64,000 nucleotides of DNA, from the NCBI RefSeq assembly GCF_027474405.1, contig NZ_CP114871.1, positions 2,489,001 to 2,553,000 of the forward strand, read 5' to 3'. Made by a program: the position numbers and the translations under genes. Shown piece after piece: positions 47,263 to 54,097 of the stretch. Source of the DNA: Caulobacter sp. NIBR2454 (GTDB taxonomy: Bacteria; Pseudomonadota; Alphaproteobacteria; Caulobacterales; Caulobacteraceae). The first letter of the stretch is position 1. Each line of letters begins with the position of its first letter. Under the pieces are notes generated by a model that had not been told where the DNA came from, ran no database searches, and saw only the letters and a list, made by a program, of their open reading frames with translations.

Positions 47263-47963
47263 CCGGCGATTTCCGCCAGCCCCGCGAACCACTCGCTCAG
47301 CACCGCCGACAGGGCGTCCGGCGCCTCCATCGGGATCATGTGTCCCGAGCCTTCGATGACCTTCAGGGTCGCGCCGGCAATGCCGTCCGCCAGCTCCCGC
47401 GCCTCATCGAGCGTGCGCAGCTGGTCCTGCCCCGCCGCCACCACCAGGGTCGGACAGGCGATCTCGCCCAGCCGCTCCAGGTCGTCCTCGCGAACCAGCA
47501 GCGACTGCCGCCGGAACACCTCGGCCCCCAGCCGCCGGCTCATGGCCCGCACCCGCTCTACCTGCGCCTCGTCCGCGCCTGGCCGCAGAGAAGCGGCCAC
47601 CGCCCCGTGGCTCAGGCCCTTGAACGCCTCGGGCTTCATCTGGCCCGCCACCGCCGCGCGGCGCGCCGCCTGTATGTGATTGTCGCCCCGCGCCGAGGTG
47701 GCGATCAGCGCCAGGGCCGACACGCGCTCGGGCGCCAGCCGCGCCGCCTCGCGGGCCACATAACCGCCCATGGAGAAACCGATCAGCACGAACCGCTCCG
47801 GCGCATCCGCCACCAGCCGCCGCGCCATCTCCTCGACCGTATCGTCCCGCGTCACGTCCGCATGGCTCACCCGCCCGACCCGCTCCAGCGCGGGAAGGAC
47901 GTCGGTCCACAGATCCGCGTCGGTCATGTAGCCGGGCACAAGGACGACGGGCATGGAGGCCAT
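47259..47963 (-). CDS. Alpha/beta-fold hydrolase
   Basis: The 234-residue protein has the oxyanion segment PVVLVPGYMTDADLW, the nucleophile elbow GFSMGGY, the acid in AAGQDQLR and the catalytic His in GSGHMIPME. It is cytoplasmic, with unknown substrate. Its ATG shares one base with the stop of the methionine aminopeptidase gene (TGATG), so it belongs to the ParD-like/map cassette inserted between GTA protease and capsid. Confidence 0.9.
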   Translation of the reverse strand: MASMPVVLVPGYMTDADLWTDVLPALERVGRVSHADVTRDDTVEEMARRLVADAPERFVLIGFSMGGYVAREAARLAPERVSALALIATSARGDNHIQAARRAAVAGQMKPEAFKGLSHGAVAASLRPGADEAQVERVRAMSRRLGAEVFRRQSLLVREDDLERLGEIACPTLVVAAGQDQLRTLDEARELADGIAGATLKVIEGSGHMIPMEAPDALSAVLSEWFAGLAEIAG

Positions 47964-48730
47964 CAGGCTACGCGCCCCTCATCCGCGCGGAGGGTCAGCA
48001 CCCGCACCCCGTCTGCGGTCACCGCCACCGTGTGTTCGAACTGCGCCGACAGCTTGTTGTCCGTGGTCACCACGGTCCAGCCGTCGTCCTCGGTGCGCAC
48101 CGTCCGGCGGCCCTGGTTCAGCATCGGCTCGATGGTGAAGACCATCCCCTCGCGCAGCTTCAGGCCCGTGCCCGGCTTGCCGAAATGCAGCACCTGCGGC
48201 GCCTCGTGCATCTCGCGCCCGATGCCGTGGCCGCAGTATTCGCGCACCACCGAATAGCCCGCCCGCTTGGCGTGCCGCTCGATGGCGTGGCCCACATCGC
48301 CCAGCCTCGCGCCCGGCCGCACCGCCCGGATGCCCTTCCACATGGCCTCATAGGTGGTCTGCACCAGCCGCCGCGCCGGCGCCGCCACCTCGCCGATCAG
48401 ATAGGTCTTGCTGGAGTCGGCGATGAAGCCGTTCTTCTCCAGGGTGATGTCGAAATTGACGATGTCGCCGTCCCGCAGGATCTCGTCCGCCGACGGCACG
48501 CCGTGGCAGACCACCGCGTTGCGCGAGCTGTTCAGCACGAAGCCATAGTCATACTGCCCCTTGCTGGCCGGCCGCGCGCCCAGCCGCTCGACAATGAACG
48601 CCTCGACCAAGTCGTTGACCTGCATCGTGCTCATCCCCGCCAGCGGCAGCCCGTCCAGGTGCGTGAAAACCGAGGCGAGCAGCCGCCCCGACTCCGCCAT
48701 CAGCTCGACCTCGGCCGGCGTCTTGGTCAT
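47963..48730 (-). CDS. map: Type I methionine aminopeptidase
   Basis: This 255-residue enzyme removes the initiator Met from nascent proteins. All five metal ligands are visible: Asp in VNFDITLEKNG, Asp in FIADSSKTY, His in CGHGIGREMHEAP, Glu in FTIEPMLNQG and Glu in SAQFEHTV. It is probably a second, accessory map gene, because it is coupled (ATGA) to a ParD-like gene within a cassette rather than in a ribosomal or secretion operon. ParD-like/map pairs are known in other proteobacteria; the reason is unclear. Confidence 0.95.
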   Translation of the reverse strand: MTKTPAEVELMAESGRLLASVFTHLDGLPLAGMSTMQVNDLVEAFIVERLGARPASKGQYDYGFVLNSSRNAVVCHGVPSADEILRDGDIVNFDITLEKNGFIADSSKTYLIGEVAAPARRLVQTTYEAMWKGIRAVRPGARLGDVGHAIERHAKRAGYSVVREYCGHGIGREMHEAPQVLHFGKPGTGLKLREGMVFTIEPMLNQGRRTVRTEDDGWTVVTTDNKLSAQFEHTVAVTADGVRVLTLRADEGRVA

Positions 48731-48939
48731 GCCGCCGCGACCTCATCGTCCACGGCCTCGACCCCGGCCTCCTTTAGCTCGCGCGCCACCAGCTCCTGAA
48801 AGGTCAGGCCCGGATTCAGCTCGCACAGCATGCCGATCTTGATCCAGAACGCCGCCTGGCCGTTGATCGACCGGAACGACGCCTTGCTCGCCCGGCGCAG
48901 CTGCTCATGCAGCTCATTCTCCAGATTGACGATCCCCAC
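48727..48939 (-). CDS. ParD-like ribbon-helix-helix-type protein
   Basis: About 70 residues. GTG 48939 with AGGAG six bases upstream gives the start IVNLENELHEQLRRASKAS, which fits the ParD-like family; ATG 48954 upstream lies inside a palindrome and has no ribosome-binding site. The following NGQAAFWIKIGMLCELNP is also family-typical. No ParE toxin is beside it; its partner by coupling is the methionine aminopeptidase. An 8-bp perfect inverted repeat just upstream suggests autoregulation in the manner of antitoxins. Confidence 0.82.
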   Translation of the reverse strand: MGIVNLENELHEQLRRASKASFRSINGQAAFWIKIGMLCELNPGLTFQELVARELKEAGVEAVDDEVAAA

Positions 48940-48951
48940 CGGGCGCTCCTG

Positions 48952-48970
48952 CATATACGTTTCGTATATG
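48952..48970 (-). promoter_or_regulatory. Palindromic operator candidate for the ParD-like cassette
   Basis: CATATACG and CGTATATG form a perfect 8-bp inverted repeat around TTT, in an AT-rich patch (GTATAT, TATAAAA nearby) between the GTA protease stop and the ParD-like GTG. It probably is both promoter and operator for the cassette. Confidence 0.65.
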
Positions 48971-48972
48971 TT

Positions 48973-49395
48973 TTATATGTTCGCGCCCGAACCGGCAAGC
49001 GACAACCGCGCCCCGGGCAGCATCGGAAACGTCACCAGCGACACCTCCCACAGCTCCACCTCGCTCAGCACCCGTAGGCGCTCATCCTTCCTCGCCTTGA
49101 TGGTGCGAAAGCCGATGGACAGCCCGTCCAGCGCCCCGGCCCGCACCAGCGAGCCGACCAGCCGCCCGCGCGGCGTGGTCTCCAGCACCCGGCCGCGCAC
49201 GAACAGCCCGCGTTCGTCCTCGGCGATGTGCTCCCACACACCCACCGGCTCGGCCACGTCATGCTGATGCAGCATCTTGACCCCTTCGGCCCCGGTCCGC
49301 GCCAGCGACCGCACGAACGCCCCCTTGGCCGCCACGTCGTCGTTCAGGTCCGCCGTCCAGAACAGCGACGCATAGCCTTCGATCAGCAGGCTCAT
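48973..49395 (-). CDS. GTA prohead protease (HK97 family, gp4 homologue)
   Basis: The 140-residue protein is the HK97-type serine protease: IEGYASLFWTADLNDDVAAKG at the start, the catalytic His in KMLHQHDVAEPVG, the Ser in ALDGLSIGF, and EVSLVTFPMLPGA. It matures the capsid. The ATG overlaps the stop of the small membrane protein by four bases. The next GTA gene, the capsid, is over two kilobases away because of the inserted cassette. Confidence 0.93.
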   Translation of the reverse strand: MSLLIEGYASLFWTADLNDDVAAKGAFVRSLARTGAEGVKMLHQHDVAEPVGVWEHIAEDERGLFVRGRVLETTPRGRLVGSLVRAGALDGLSIGFRTIKARKDERLRVLSEVELWEVSLVTFPMLPGARLSLAGSGANI

Positions 49396-49811
49396 CGCGG
49401 CGTCTCCATCGCCTCTCCCCCGTCTGCGGGGGAGAGGGTAAGGGTGAGGGGGAGCGGCGCTTCAGCCCGCAAGCCGCCTGCCGGCCGATCCGCCGCAAGA
49501 CCCCTCACCCCACCCTCTCCCCACGCGTGGGGAGAGGCGATCCTTTGACCGCCCCGCTCCGCCCGCCGCTCCAGCTTGTCTTCGATCCTGTTCAGGGACT
49601 CCCGCGTCAGGGCCGCCTGCTCCTCCAGCCGCGCCAGGCGCTCGGCCACCGTGGCCTGGGCGTCCACGCGGTGCTTCAGCTCGTCGATCCGCGCCGAGGC
49701 CCGCCCCGCCCACATGAATCCCCCCGCCGCCTGCAGCAGCAGGGTGACGATCAGCGCCGCCGAAACCTGCCGGTCAAGCCGCCATACGTTCTTCTCGCCG
49801 GGATCAGCCAC
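49392..49811 (-). CDS. Small GTA-cluster membrane/coiled-coil protein with a repeat-encoded C-terminus
   Basis: The 139-residue protein has a transmembrane helix (VSAALIVTLLLQAAGGFMWA) and a coiled coil (RIDELKHRVDAQATVAERLA, LEEQAALTRESLNRIEDKL). This TM-coiled-coil gene is common between portal and protease in alphaproteobacterial GTAs. From about residue 91 the frame enters repeat copy D and reads SPHAWGEGGVRG ... LPLTLTLSPADGGEA, the translation of the repeat. The stop is still coupled to the protease ATG. GTG start at 49811, overlapping the portal gene by eight bases. Confidence 0.82.
   Translation of the reverse strand: MADPGEKNVWRLDRQVSAALIVTLLLQAAGGFMWAGRASARIDELKHRVDAQATVAERLARLEEQAALTRESLNRIEDKLERRAERGGQRIASPHAWGEGGVRGLAADRPAGGLRAEAPLPLTLTLSPADGGEAMETPR
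49410..49540. repeat. Family-1 repeat, copy D (inside a coding frame)
   Basis: About 131 bases with the same ends and stems as copies A-C. It lies within the open frame of the small GTA membrane protein and encodes its last ~44 residues without a stop. Confidence 0.92.
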
Positions 49812-50964
49812 GATCCACCCCCGCCATCTCGCGCCGCTCCTCGTCGGTGAGGAAGCTCGCGCCCGCCAGCCGCGCCCACAGCGCCTCGCGCTCGGCGGTC
49901 AGGGCCGGGATCTTCTCCAGGTCGCAGGCGATGACGCAGCCCTCGAACCGCGCCTCCAGCCACCCGGTCATGGCCCGCGCCGCGCGCTCCGCCAGGGGCA
50001 GCACCGTCTGTCGCCAGAACGCCCCGTTGGCCTCGCGATAGTTGGCGTAGGTCGCGTCCCCCGGAATCCCCAGCAGTTGCGGCGGAACCCCGAACGCCAG
50101 GGCGATCTCCCGCGCCGCGGCGTGCTTGCCGCCGATGAAGTCCATCTCCGCCGGGCTCAGCGACATGGGTTTCCAGTCCAGCCCGCCCTCCAGCAGCAGC
50201 GGCCGCCCCGCCGCCGCGGCCCCGGTATGGGCGTCCGACAGCTCGGCCTTGAGCTGGTCGAACTGCTCTTGGCTCAGCCGGTCGCCCGCCTCGCGCCCGG
50301 CATAGACCAGCGCCCCGCTCGGCCGCGCCGCATTATCCAGCAGCGCCTTGTTCCAGGCTCCCGACGCGTTGTGAACGTCGATGGCGAAGGCCGCCGCCTC
50401 CAGGGGCGAGGCCCCGTAATAGTCATCCGCCGGATTGAACAGCTTCAGATGCAGCACCGGCAGCCAGCCATCCGCCGCCCGCCCGATCCGCGTCTTGCGC
50501 CCGCCCGCGGCATACTCATACGCCTCGGGCCAGCCCTGCCGCCCCGGGATCACCGTCATCCGGTCGGGGCGCAGAGCGTACAGCTCCTTGGCCCCCTCTC
50601 CCGCCTCCAGATAGGCGTTGCCCGCGATCTGCAGACCCCCGAAGAACGCCTCCATCAGGTCCGGCCCGCCCTGCTCGGGATTGGGCCGGTCCAGCAGCTT
50701 GCGCAAGGGATGGTCGTCCCCGACCTTGGTCCCCTTGGCGAACACCGCCAGCGGCACGCTCGCCGCGGCTTCGGCGATCATCCGCACACAGCGATAGGCC
50801 ACCGGGTTCTTGGCGAACCCCTCCCGCGCCAGGGCTTCATAGTCGCGCGGCGTCCACTGCGGCTTGCCCGCCGTGGTCAGGGCGATCAGCCGCCGCGCCT
50901 GGCTGTCCTTGATCTCAGGCGCAGTGACGCGCCGCCGGCCGAAGGGCCGTCGCAGGAAGGTCAT
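49804..50964 (-). CDS. GTA portal protein (HK97 family, gp3 homologue)
   Basis: The 386-residue protein starts at ATG 50964, seven bases after GAGGAG. It matches HK97-type portals: RCVRMIAEAAASVPLAVF, NPEQGGPDLMEAFFGGLQIAG, the clip/stem KALLDNAARPSGALVYAG and FGVPPQLLGIPGDATYANYREA. It would form the dodecameric DNA entry ring. The gap to the terminase gene is filled by repeats. Confidence 0.95.
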   Translation of the reverse strand: MTFLRRPFGRRRVTAPEIKDSQARRLIALTTAGKPQWTPRDYEALAREGFAKNPVAYRCVRMIAEAAASVPLAVFAKGTKVGDDHPLRKLLDRPNPEQGGPDLMEAFFGGLQIAGNAYLEAGEGAKELYALRPDRMTVIPGRQGWPEAYEYAAGGRKTRIGRAADGWLPVLHLKLFNPADDYYGASPLEAAAFAIDVHNASGAWNKALLDNAARPSGALVYAGREAGDRLSQEQFDQLKAELSDAHTGAAAAGRPLLLEGGLDWKPMSLSPAEMDFIGGKHAAAREIALAFGVPPQLLGIPGDATYANYREANGAFWRQTVLPLAERAARAMTGWLEARFEGCVIACDLEKIPALTAEREALWARLAGASFLTDEERREMAGVDRG

Positions 50965-50986
50965 TTGGATACTCCTCAATAATGAA

Positions 50987-51191
50987 CCCCTCTCCCTCGA
51001 TGGGAGAGGGGCAGGGGTGAGGGTGACGCTGAGGTTCAGCCGTGCGTGCTTCGAGACGCGCTTGCGCGCTCCTCAGCATGACGAAGGGGGTTTGCTGCTG
51101 AATCCGTCATCCTGAGGAGCCGGCTCAGCCGGCGTCTCGAAGGACGCACCCCCCTCATCCCCGACCCCTCTCCCATCGAGGGAGAAGGGAG
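50987..51191. repeat. Family-1-like repeat, copy E, carrying a nested family-2 element
   Basis: Outer arms CCCCTCTCCCTCGATGGGAG (left hairpin) and CCCCTCTCCCATCGAGGGAG (right hairpin), with GGTGAGGG / CCCTCATCC inside. Bases 51044-51147 are a family-2 copy. The element fills the terminase-portal gap. Confidence 0.88.
51044..51147. repeat. Family-2 intergenic repeat, copy 2 (nested)
   Basis: Outer arms GCGTGCTTCGAGACGCG and GGCGTCTCGAAGGACGC, inner arms CCTCAGCATGACG and CGTCATCCTGAGG. It is matched by the copy at 42838-42940 and sits in the middle of a family-1-like element. Confidence 0.88.
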
Positions 51192-52511
51192 CTACAGAAC
51201 CCGCACCCGCGGCCCCGCCCCGCGCCGTCGCAGCATCAGCTCCCCCAGCGCCCAGACCAGCGCATCGGCCCGATCCGGGCTCCCCGCCTGCGCCGCCGTG
51301 CCCAGGGCCAGCATCTCTTCCTCCAGCGCGGCGAAGTGGCCGCAATGGACCACCCGCCCCTGCTCATAGAGCGCCGCCACCGGCTCGGCTCGCGTCCGCT
51401 TGCTGCGGCTGGCGTGGACCAGTTTCACCGGCCGGTCCGCCCCGCCGATCTCCAGGGTCGAGCGCACCATCTCGCCGCCCTGGTTGGCCTCGGCCACGAT
51501 CAGGTCGGCGTCGAACTCCCGCGCCGCGCCCGCCGCCCGCGCGGCCCAGCCCAGGGGCGACAGCCCCCGCACCGACCGGTCCGCCAGCACGAAGCCTCGC
51601 CCCTCCGACAGGCCGCAGACCACGATCCCGCAGGCGTCGCCCGTGGCGGTGACCGGCGGGTCCAGCCCGACGACCACCCGCTCGAACCGCGCCGGCGCCA
51701 GGCCGCGCGCCCGCGCCAGGTCTTCCGTCCGCCACAGCGCCCCTTCCAGGTCCTCGACGATCAGCCCGTCCAGCTCCTGCGCCGCCAGCCGCGTGCCGCC
51801 GTACAACGCCGTCAGGTCGGCCACGAAATCGGGCGACAGGTTGTCGGCGTTGATCGTCGTCGGCGCCCGCGACGTCACCGCTCCCGGCTCGGCCATCAGG
51901 CGCTTTAGGGCCGGGATCGGCCTTGGCGTCGTCGAAATCATCAGTTGCGGCGCCGTCCCCAGCCGCAGGCCGAAACGCAGCATGGCCAGGGTCTCGTCCG
52001 GCTTCTTCCAGGCGCAGAATTCATCGGCCCAGGCATGGGTGAACTGCGGCCCGCGCAGGCTGTCGGGGTCCTCGGCCGAGAAGGCGTAGGCCACGCCCCC
52101 GCCGTTCCACACCAGCCGCCGCCGCGACGCCTCCCACCGCACCCCGCGCTCGCCGCTGATGGTCATCAGGCCCGAAGGCCCCTCGATCATCACCTCGCGC
52201 ACGTCATGCAGCGTGGGCCCGACCAGCGCCAGGCGGGCGCCCGCCGTCACCTTGCTCAGCGCCCACTCCGCCCCCGCCCGGGTCTTCCCCGCCCCCCGTC
52301 CGCCCAGGAACAGCCAGGTGCGGTAGGCGTCCGTCGGCTCCAGTTGCAGGTCGTGCGCCCGCGTCACCCACGCCTCCGCCAGCCGCTCCGTCTCGCGCGG
52401 GGTCAGCTTCTCCCGCCGCTCGCTCGGGCTCATACCGGCGGCGGATGCGATCAAGACCTCGATCGATGGCTCGGTGTTTCGCTTCGAGCGCGACGGGGTC
52501 GATCTGCTCAT
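51192..52511 (-). CDS. GTA large terminase (gp2 homologue)
   Basis: About 440 residues from ATG 52511; ATG 52433 (MSPSERREKLTPRETERLA) is the other start and gives the usual length. The ATPase has Walker A GGRGAGKTRAGAEWA and Walker B-like THAWADEFCAWK; the nuclease half has VVVGLDPPVTATGDACGIV and SPDRADALVWALGELML. It packages DNA into GTA heads. The first 26 residues from 52511 coincide with the tail of the small-terminase frame. Confidence 0.94.
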   Translation of the reverse strand: MSRSTPSRSKRNTEPSIEVLIASAAGMSPSERREKLTPRETERLAEAWVTRAHDLQLEPTDAYRTWLFLGGRGAGKTRAGAEWALSKVTAGARLALVGPTLHDVREVMIEGPSGLMTISGERGVRWEASRRRLVWNGGGVAYAFSAEDPDSLRGPQFTHAWADEFCAWKKPDETLAMLRFGLRLGTAPQLMISTTPRPIPALKRLMAEPGAVTSRAPTTINADNLSPDFVADLTALYGGTRLAAQELDGLIVEDLEGALWRTEDLARARGLAPARFERVVVGLDPPVTATGDACGIVVCGLSEGRGFVLADRSVRGLSPLGWAARAAGAAREFDADLIVAEANQGGEMVRSTLEIGGADRPVKLVHASRSKRTRAEPVAALYEQGRVVHCGHFAALEEEMLALGTAAQAGSPDRADALVWALGELMLRRRGAGPRVRVL

Positions 52512-52755
52512 CCATCTCGTCTTCCGTTTCCTGTGGGGAGACCCGCTTGGCGGCCTTCAGCTCCAGCGCCTCCAGCCGGTGGATCGACGCCATGCTGCGG
52601 GCGATCAGACCGATGTCGGTCAGCATCCGCCGGTGCTCCGTGGCGTCGTTCGGCTCGAATTCGGTCAGTATCTGCGCCGACACGACCGCCTTGGCCGCCA
52701 GCCGCTCGGACCAGCCCGCCATCACCGCCGCCGCCCCACCCGGTTCTCTGCTCAT
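52204..52755 (-). CDS. GTA small terminase-like protein (gp1 position)
   Basis: From ATG 52755 the frame reads VMAGWSERLAAKAVVSAQIL, then HRRMLTDIGLIARSMASIHR and LEAKHRAIDRGLDRIRRR, a helical protein in the place and style of GTA gp1 (small terminase/DNA recognition). Convincing coding runs to about 52430; beyond that the frame is Gly/Ala/Arg-rich and shadows the large terminase to its stop at 52204. The overlap of 230-310 bases is unusual, and a frameshift or internal stop loss near 52430 is possible. GTG 52776 and ATG 52722 are alternative starts. Confidence 0.7.
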   Translation of the reverse strand: MSREPGGAAAVMAGWSERLAAKAVVSAQILTEFEPNDATEHRRMLTDIGLIARSMASIHRLEALELKAAKRVSPQETEDEMDEQIDPVALEAKHRAIDRGLDRIRRRYEPERAAGEADPARDGAAGGGVGDAGARPATGADGRLPHLAVPGRTGGGEDPGGGGVGAEQGDGGRPPGAGRAHAA

Positions 52756-52871
52756 GCCACAAAGATACGAGACCACCGGGCGCCGCTGATCCTTTGCCGC
52801 GACAAAGTGCGATGCGCTTGTTTTCGCTAGGTTTCAGGGTGGGATATTCGACGGAGGCGGGCGCACATACG

Positions 52872-52970
52872 CCCCCTTCTCCCTCGATGGGAGAAGGGCC
52901 GGGGATGAGGGTGAAACCGCTTCAGGATGTGGCGCGGCAGCGCTGAAGCCCGCCGACGCCGCCCCCTCAC
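52872..52970. repeat. Partial family-1-like repeat, copy F
   Basis: The left hairpin CTTCTCCCTCGATGGGAGAAG and GGATGAGGGTG resemble copy E. The right half is degenerate: only CCCCCTCACCCCTCG remains, running into the stop codon of the YcgN gene. It lies just upstream of the GTA cluster. Confidence 0.65.
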
Positions 52971-53455
52971 CCCTCGTAAGGCTCATCCCCACGGTCCCGG
53001 TTCAGGTCCCACGCCGCGAAGTCCAGCGCGTCCTCGGGGTCGTCCAGGGCGTCCTCGGTCACCGTCTGCCCGCGCACCGACACGCCCGCCTTGTGGATGC
53101 TCTCGGGGTCGCCCGTGACCAGCGGATGCCACGCCGGCAGCGTCTTGCCCTCATGCAGCCGCCGGTACGCGCAGGACGGCGGCATCCACTGCAGGTCCTC
53201 GATATTGTACGGCGTCAGCTTGATGCAGTCGGGCACGTAGTCCTTGCGGTTCGCATAGTCCTTGCAGGTGCAGCGCTCGCTATCGAACAGCTTGCAGTGG
53301 ACCCGCGTGGGGATGACCTCCTCGGTCTCCTCGTCCTCGAACCGCACCAGACAGCACAGCCCGCACCCGTCGCACAGGCTCTCCCACTCGGGGACGGTCA
53401 TCTGCTCCAGGCGCTTATGCTCCCAGAACGGACGGGTGGTAGGCTTCAACGACAT
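52967..53455 (-). CDS. YcgN-family cysteine-cluster protein (UPF0260)
   Basis: The 162-residue protein has the Cys cluster LCDGCGLCCLVRFEDEE and further cysteines in HCKLFDSERCTCKDYANR and DCIKLTPYN, all diagnostic of the YcgN/UPF0260 family, which probably binds zinc or an iron-sulphur cluster. The function is not known. Its last codons are touched by repeat copy F. Confidence 0.93.
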   Translation of the reverse strand: MSLKPTTRPFWEHKRLEQMTVPEWESLCDGCGLCCLVRFEDEETEEVIPTRVHCKLFDSERCTCKDYANRKDYVPDCIKLTPYNIEDLQWMPPSCAYRRLHEGKTLPAWHPLVTGDPESIHKAGVSVRGQTVTEDALDDPEDALDFAAWDLNRDRGDEPYEG

Positions 53456-53517
53456 GGCCGGGGCAATACCCCACCGAGCCGTATTTGTCCCGCGCAGGGG
53501 TGACGCGGCCTCCCCTT

Positions 53518-53645
53518 CGCCTCTCCCCCTCAGGGGGAGAGGGTTGGGTGAGGGGGCCGCTGAGCGTCAACCCCAACCCACGCCGGACGCCGACCCGCCC
53601 AAGAACCCCTCACCCTGCCCTCTCCCCACGGGTGGGGAGAGGCGA
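53518..53645. repeat. Family-1 intergenic repeat, copy G
   Basis: 128 bases with CGCCTCTCCCC/GGGGAGAGGCGA ends and a GGTTGGGTGAGGGGG variant of the central arm. It lies in the divergent gap between the YcgN and DUF1330 genes. Confidence 0.92.
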
Positions 53646-53714
53646 ACCCCTATCCACCCCCGCCCAACCCGCGATATAGTTCACACACAAAATAACTGAG
53701 CGCAGGAAACGCCC

Positions 53715-54008
53715 ATGCCCGCCTACGTCGTCGCCCAGGTCCGCTTCACCGACGAGCCCGCCTACCGCCGCTACCAGGCCAGGTTCCCGCAGGTCTTCGC
53801 CGGCTCCGGCGGCCGAGTCCTCGCCGCCGACGAGTCCCCCCGCCGCCTCTCCGGCGACTGGCCCTTCGACAAACTGGTCATCATGGAGTTCCCCGACGAA
53901 GCGACCGCCGACGCCTTCCTGAACAGCGAGGCGTACCGCGAGATCAGCAAGGACCGGGACGCGGGGGCGGAGACGGTGGGGGTGTTGGTGCGGGGGATAA
54001 GAAGCTAG
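53715..54008 (+). CDS. DUF1330-family protein
   Basis: The 97-residue ferredoxin-like dimeric alpha-beta barrel protein reads AYVVAQVRFTDEPAYRRYQA, then VLAADESPRRLSGDWPFDKL and MEFPDEATADAFLNSEAYRE, the DUF1330 pattern. Its function is unknown; relatives are small cytoplasmic proteins of the ABM superfamily. ATG after CAGGAAACGCCC. A long hairpin follows its stop. Confidence 0.9.
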   Translation: MPAYVVAQVRFTDEPAYRRYQARFPQVFAGSGGRVLAADESPRRLSGDWPFDKLVIMEFPDEATADAFLNSEAYREISKDRDAGAETVGVLVRGIRS

Positions 54009-54044
54009 GCGCTCCACCTTTCCGCGAATCAGAAAGGTAGCGCC
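54008..54044 (+). terminator. Hairpin after the DUF1330 gene
   Basis: GGCGCTCCACCTTTC (54008-54022) pairs with GAAAGGTAGCGCC (54032-54044), a 13-bp stem with a two-base bulge and a 9-base loop, beginning at the last base of the stop codon. Confidence 0.55.
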
Positions 54045-54097
54045 ATATACAGCTACACAACGCTAGTCGCGCCAAGCTCAGGCTTGCAGCGTGAAAG

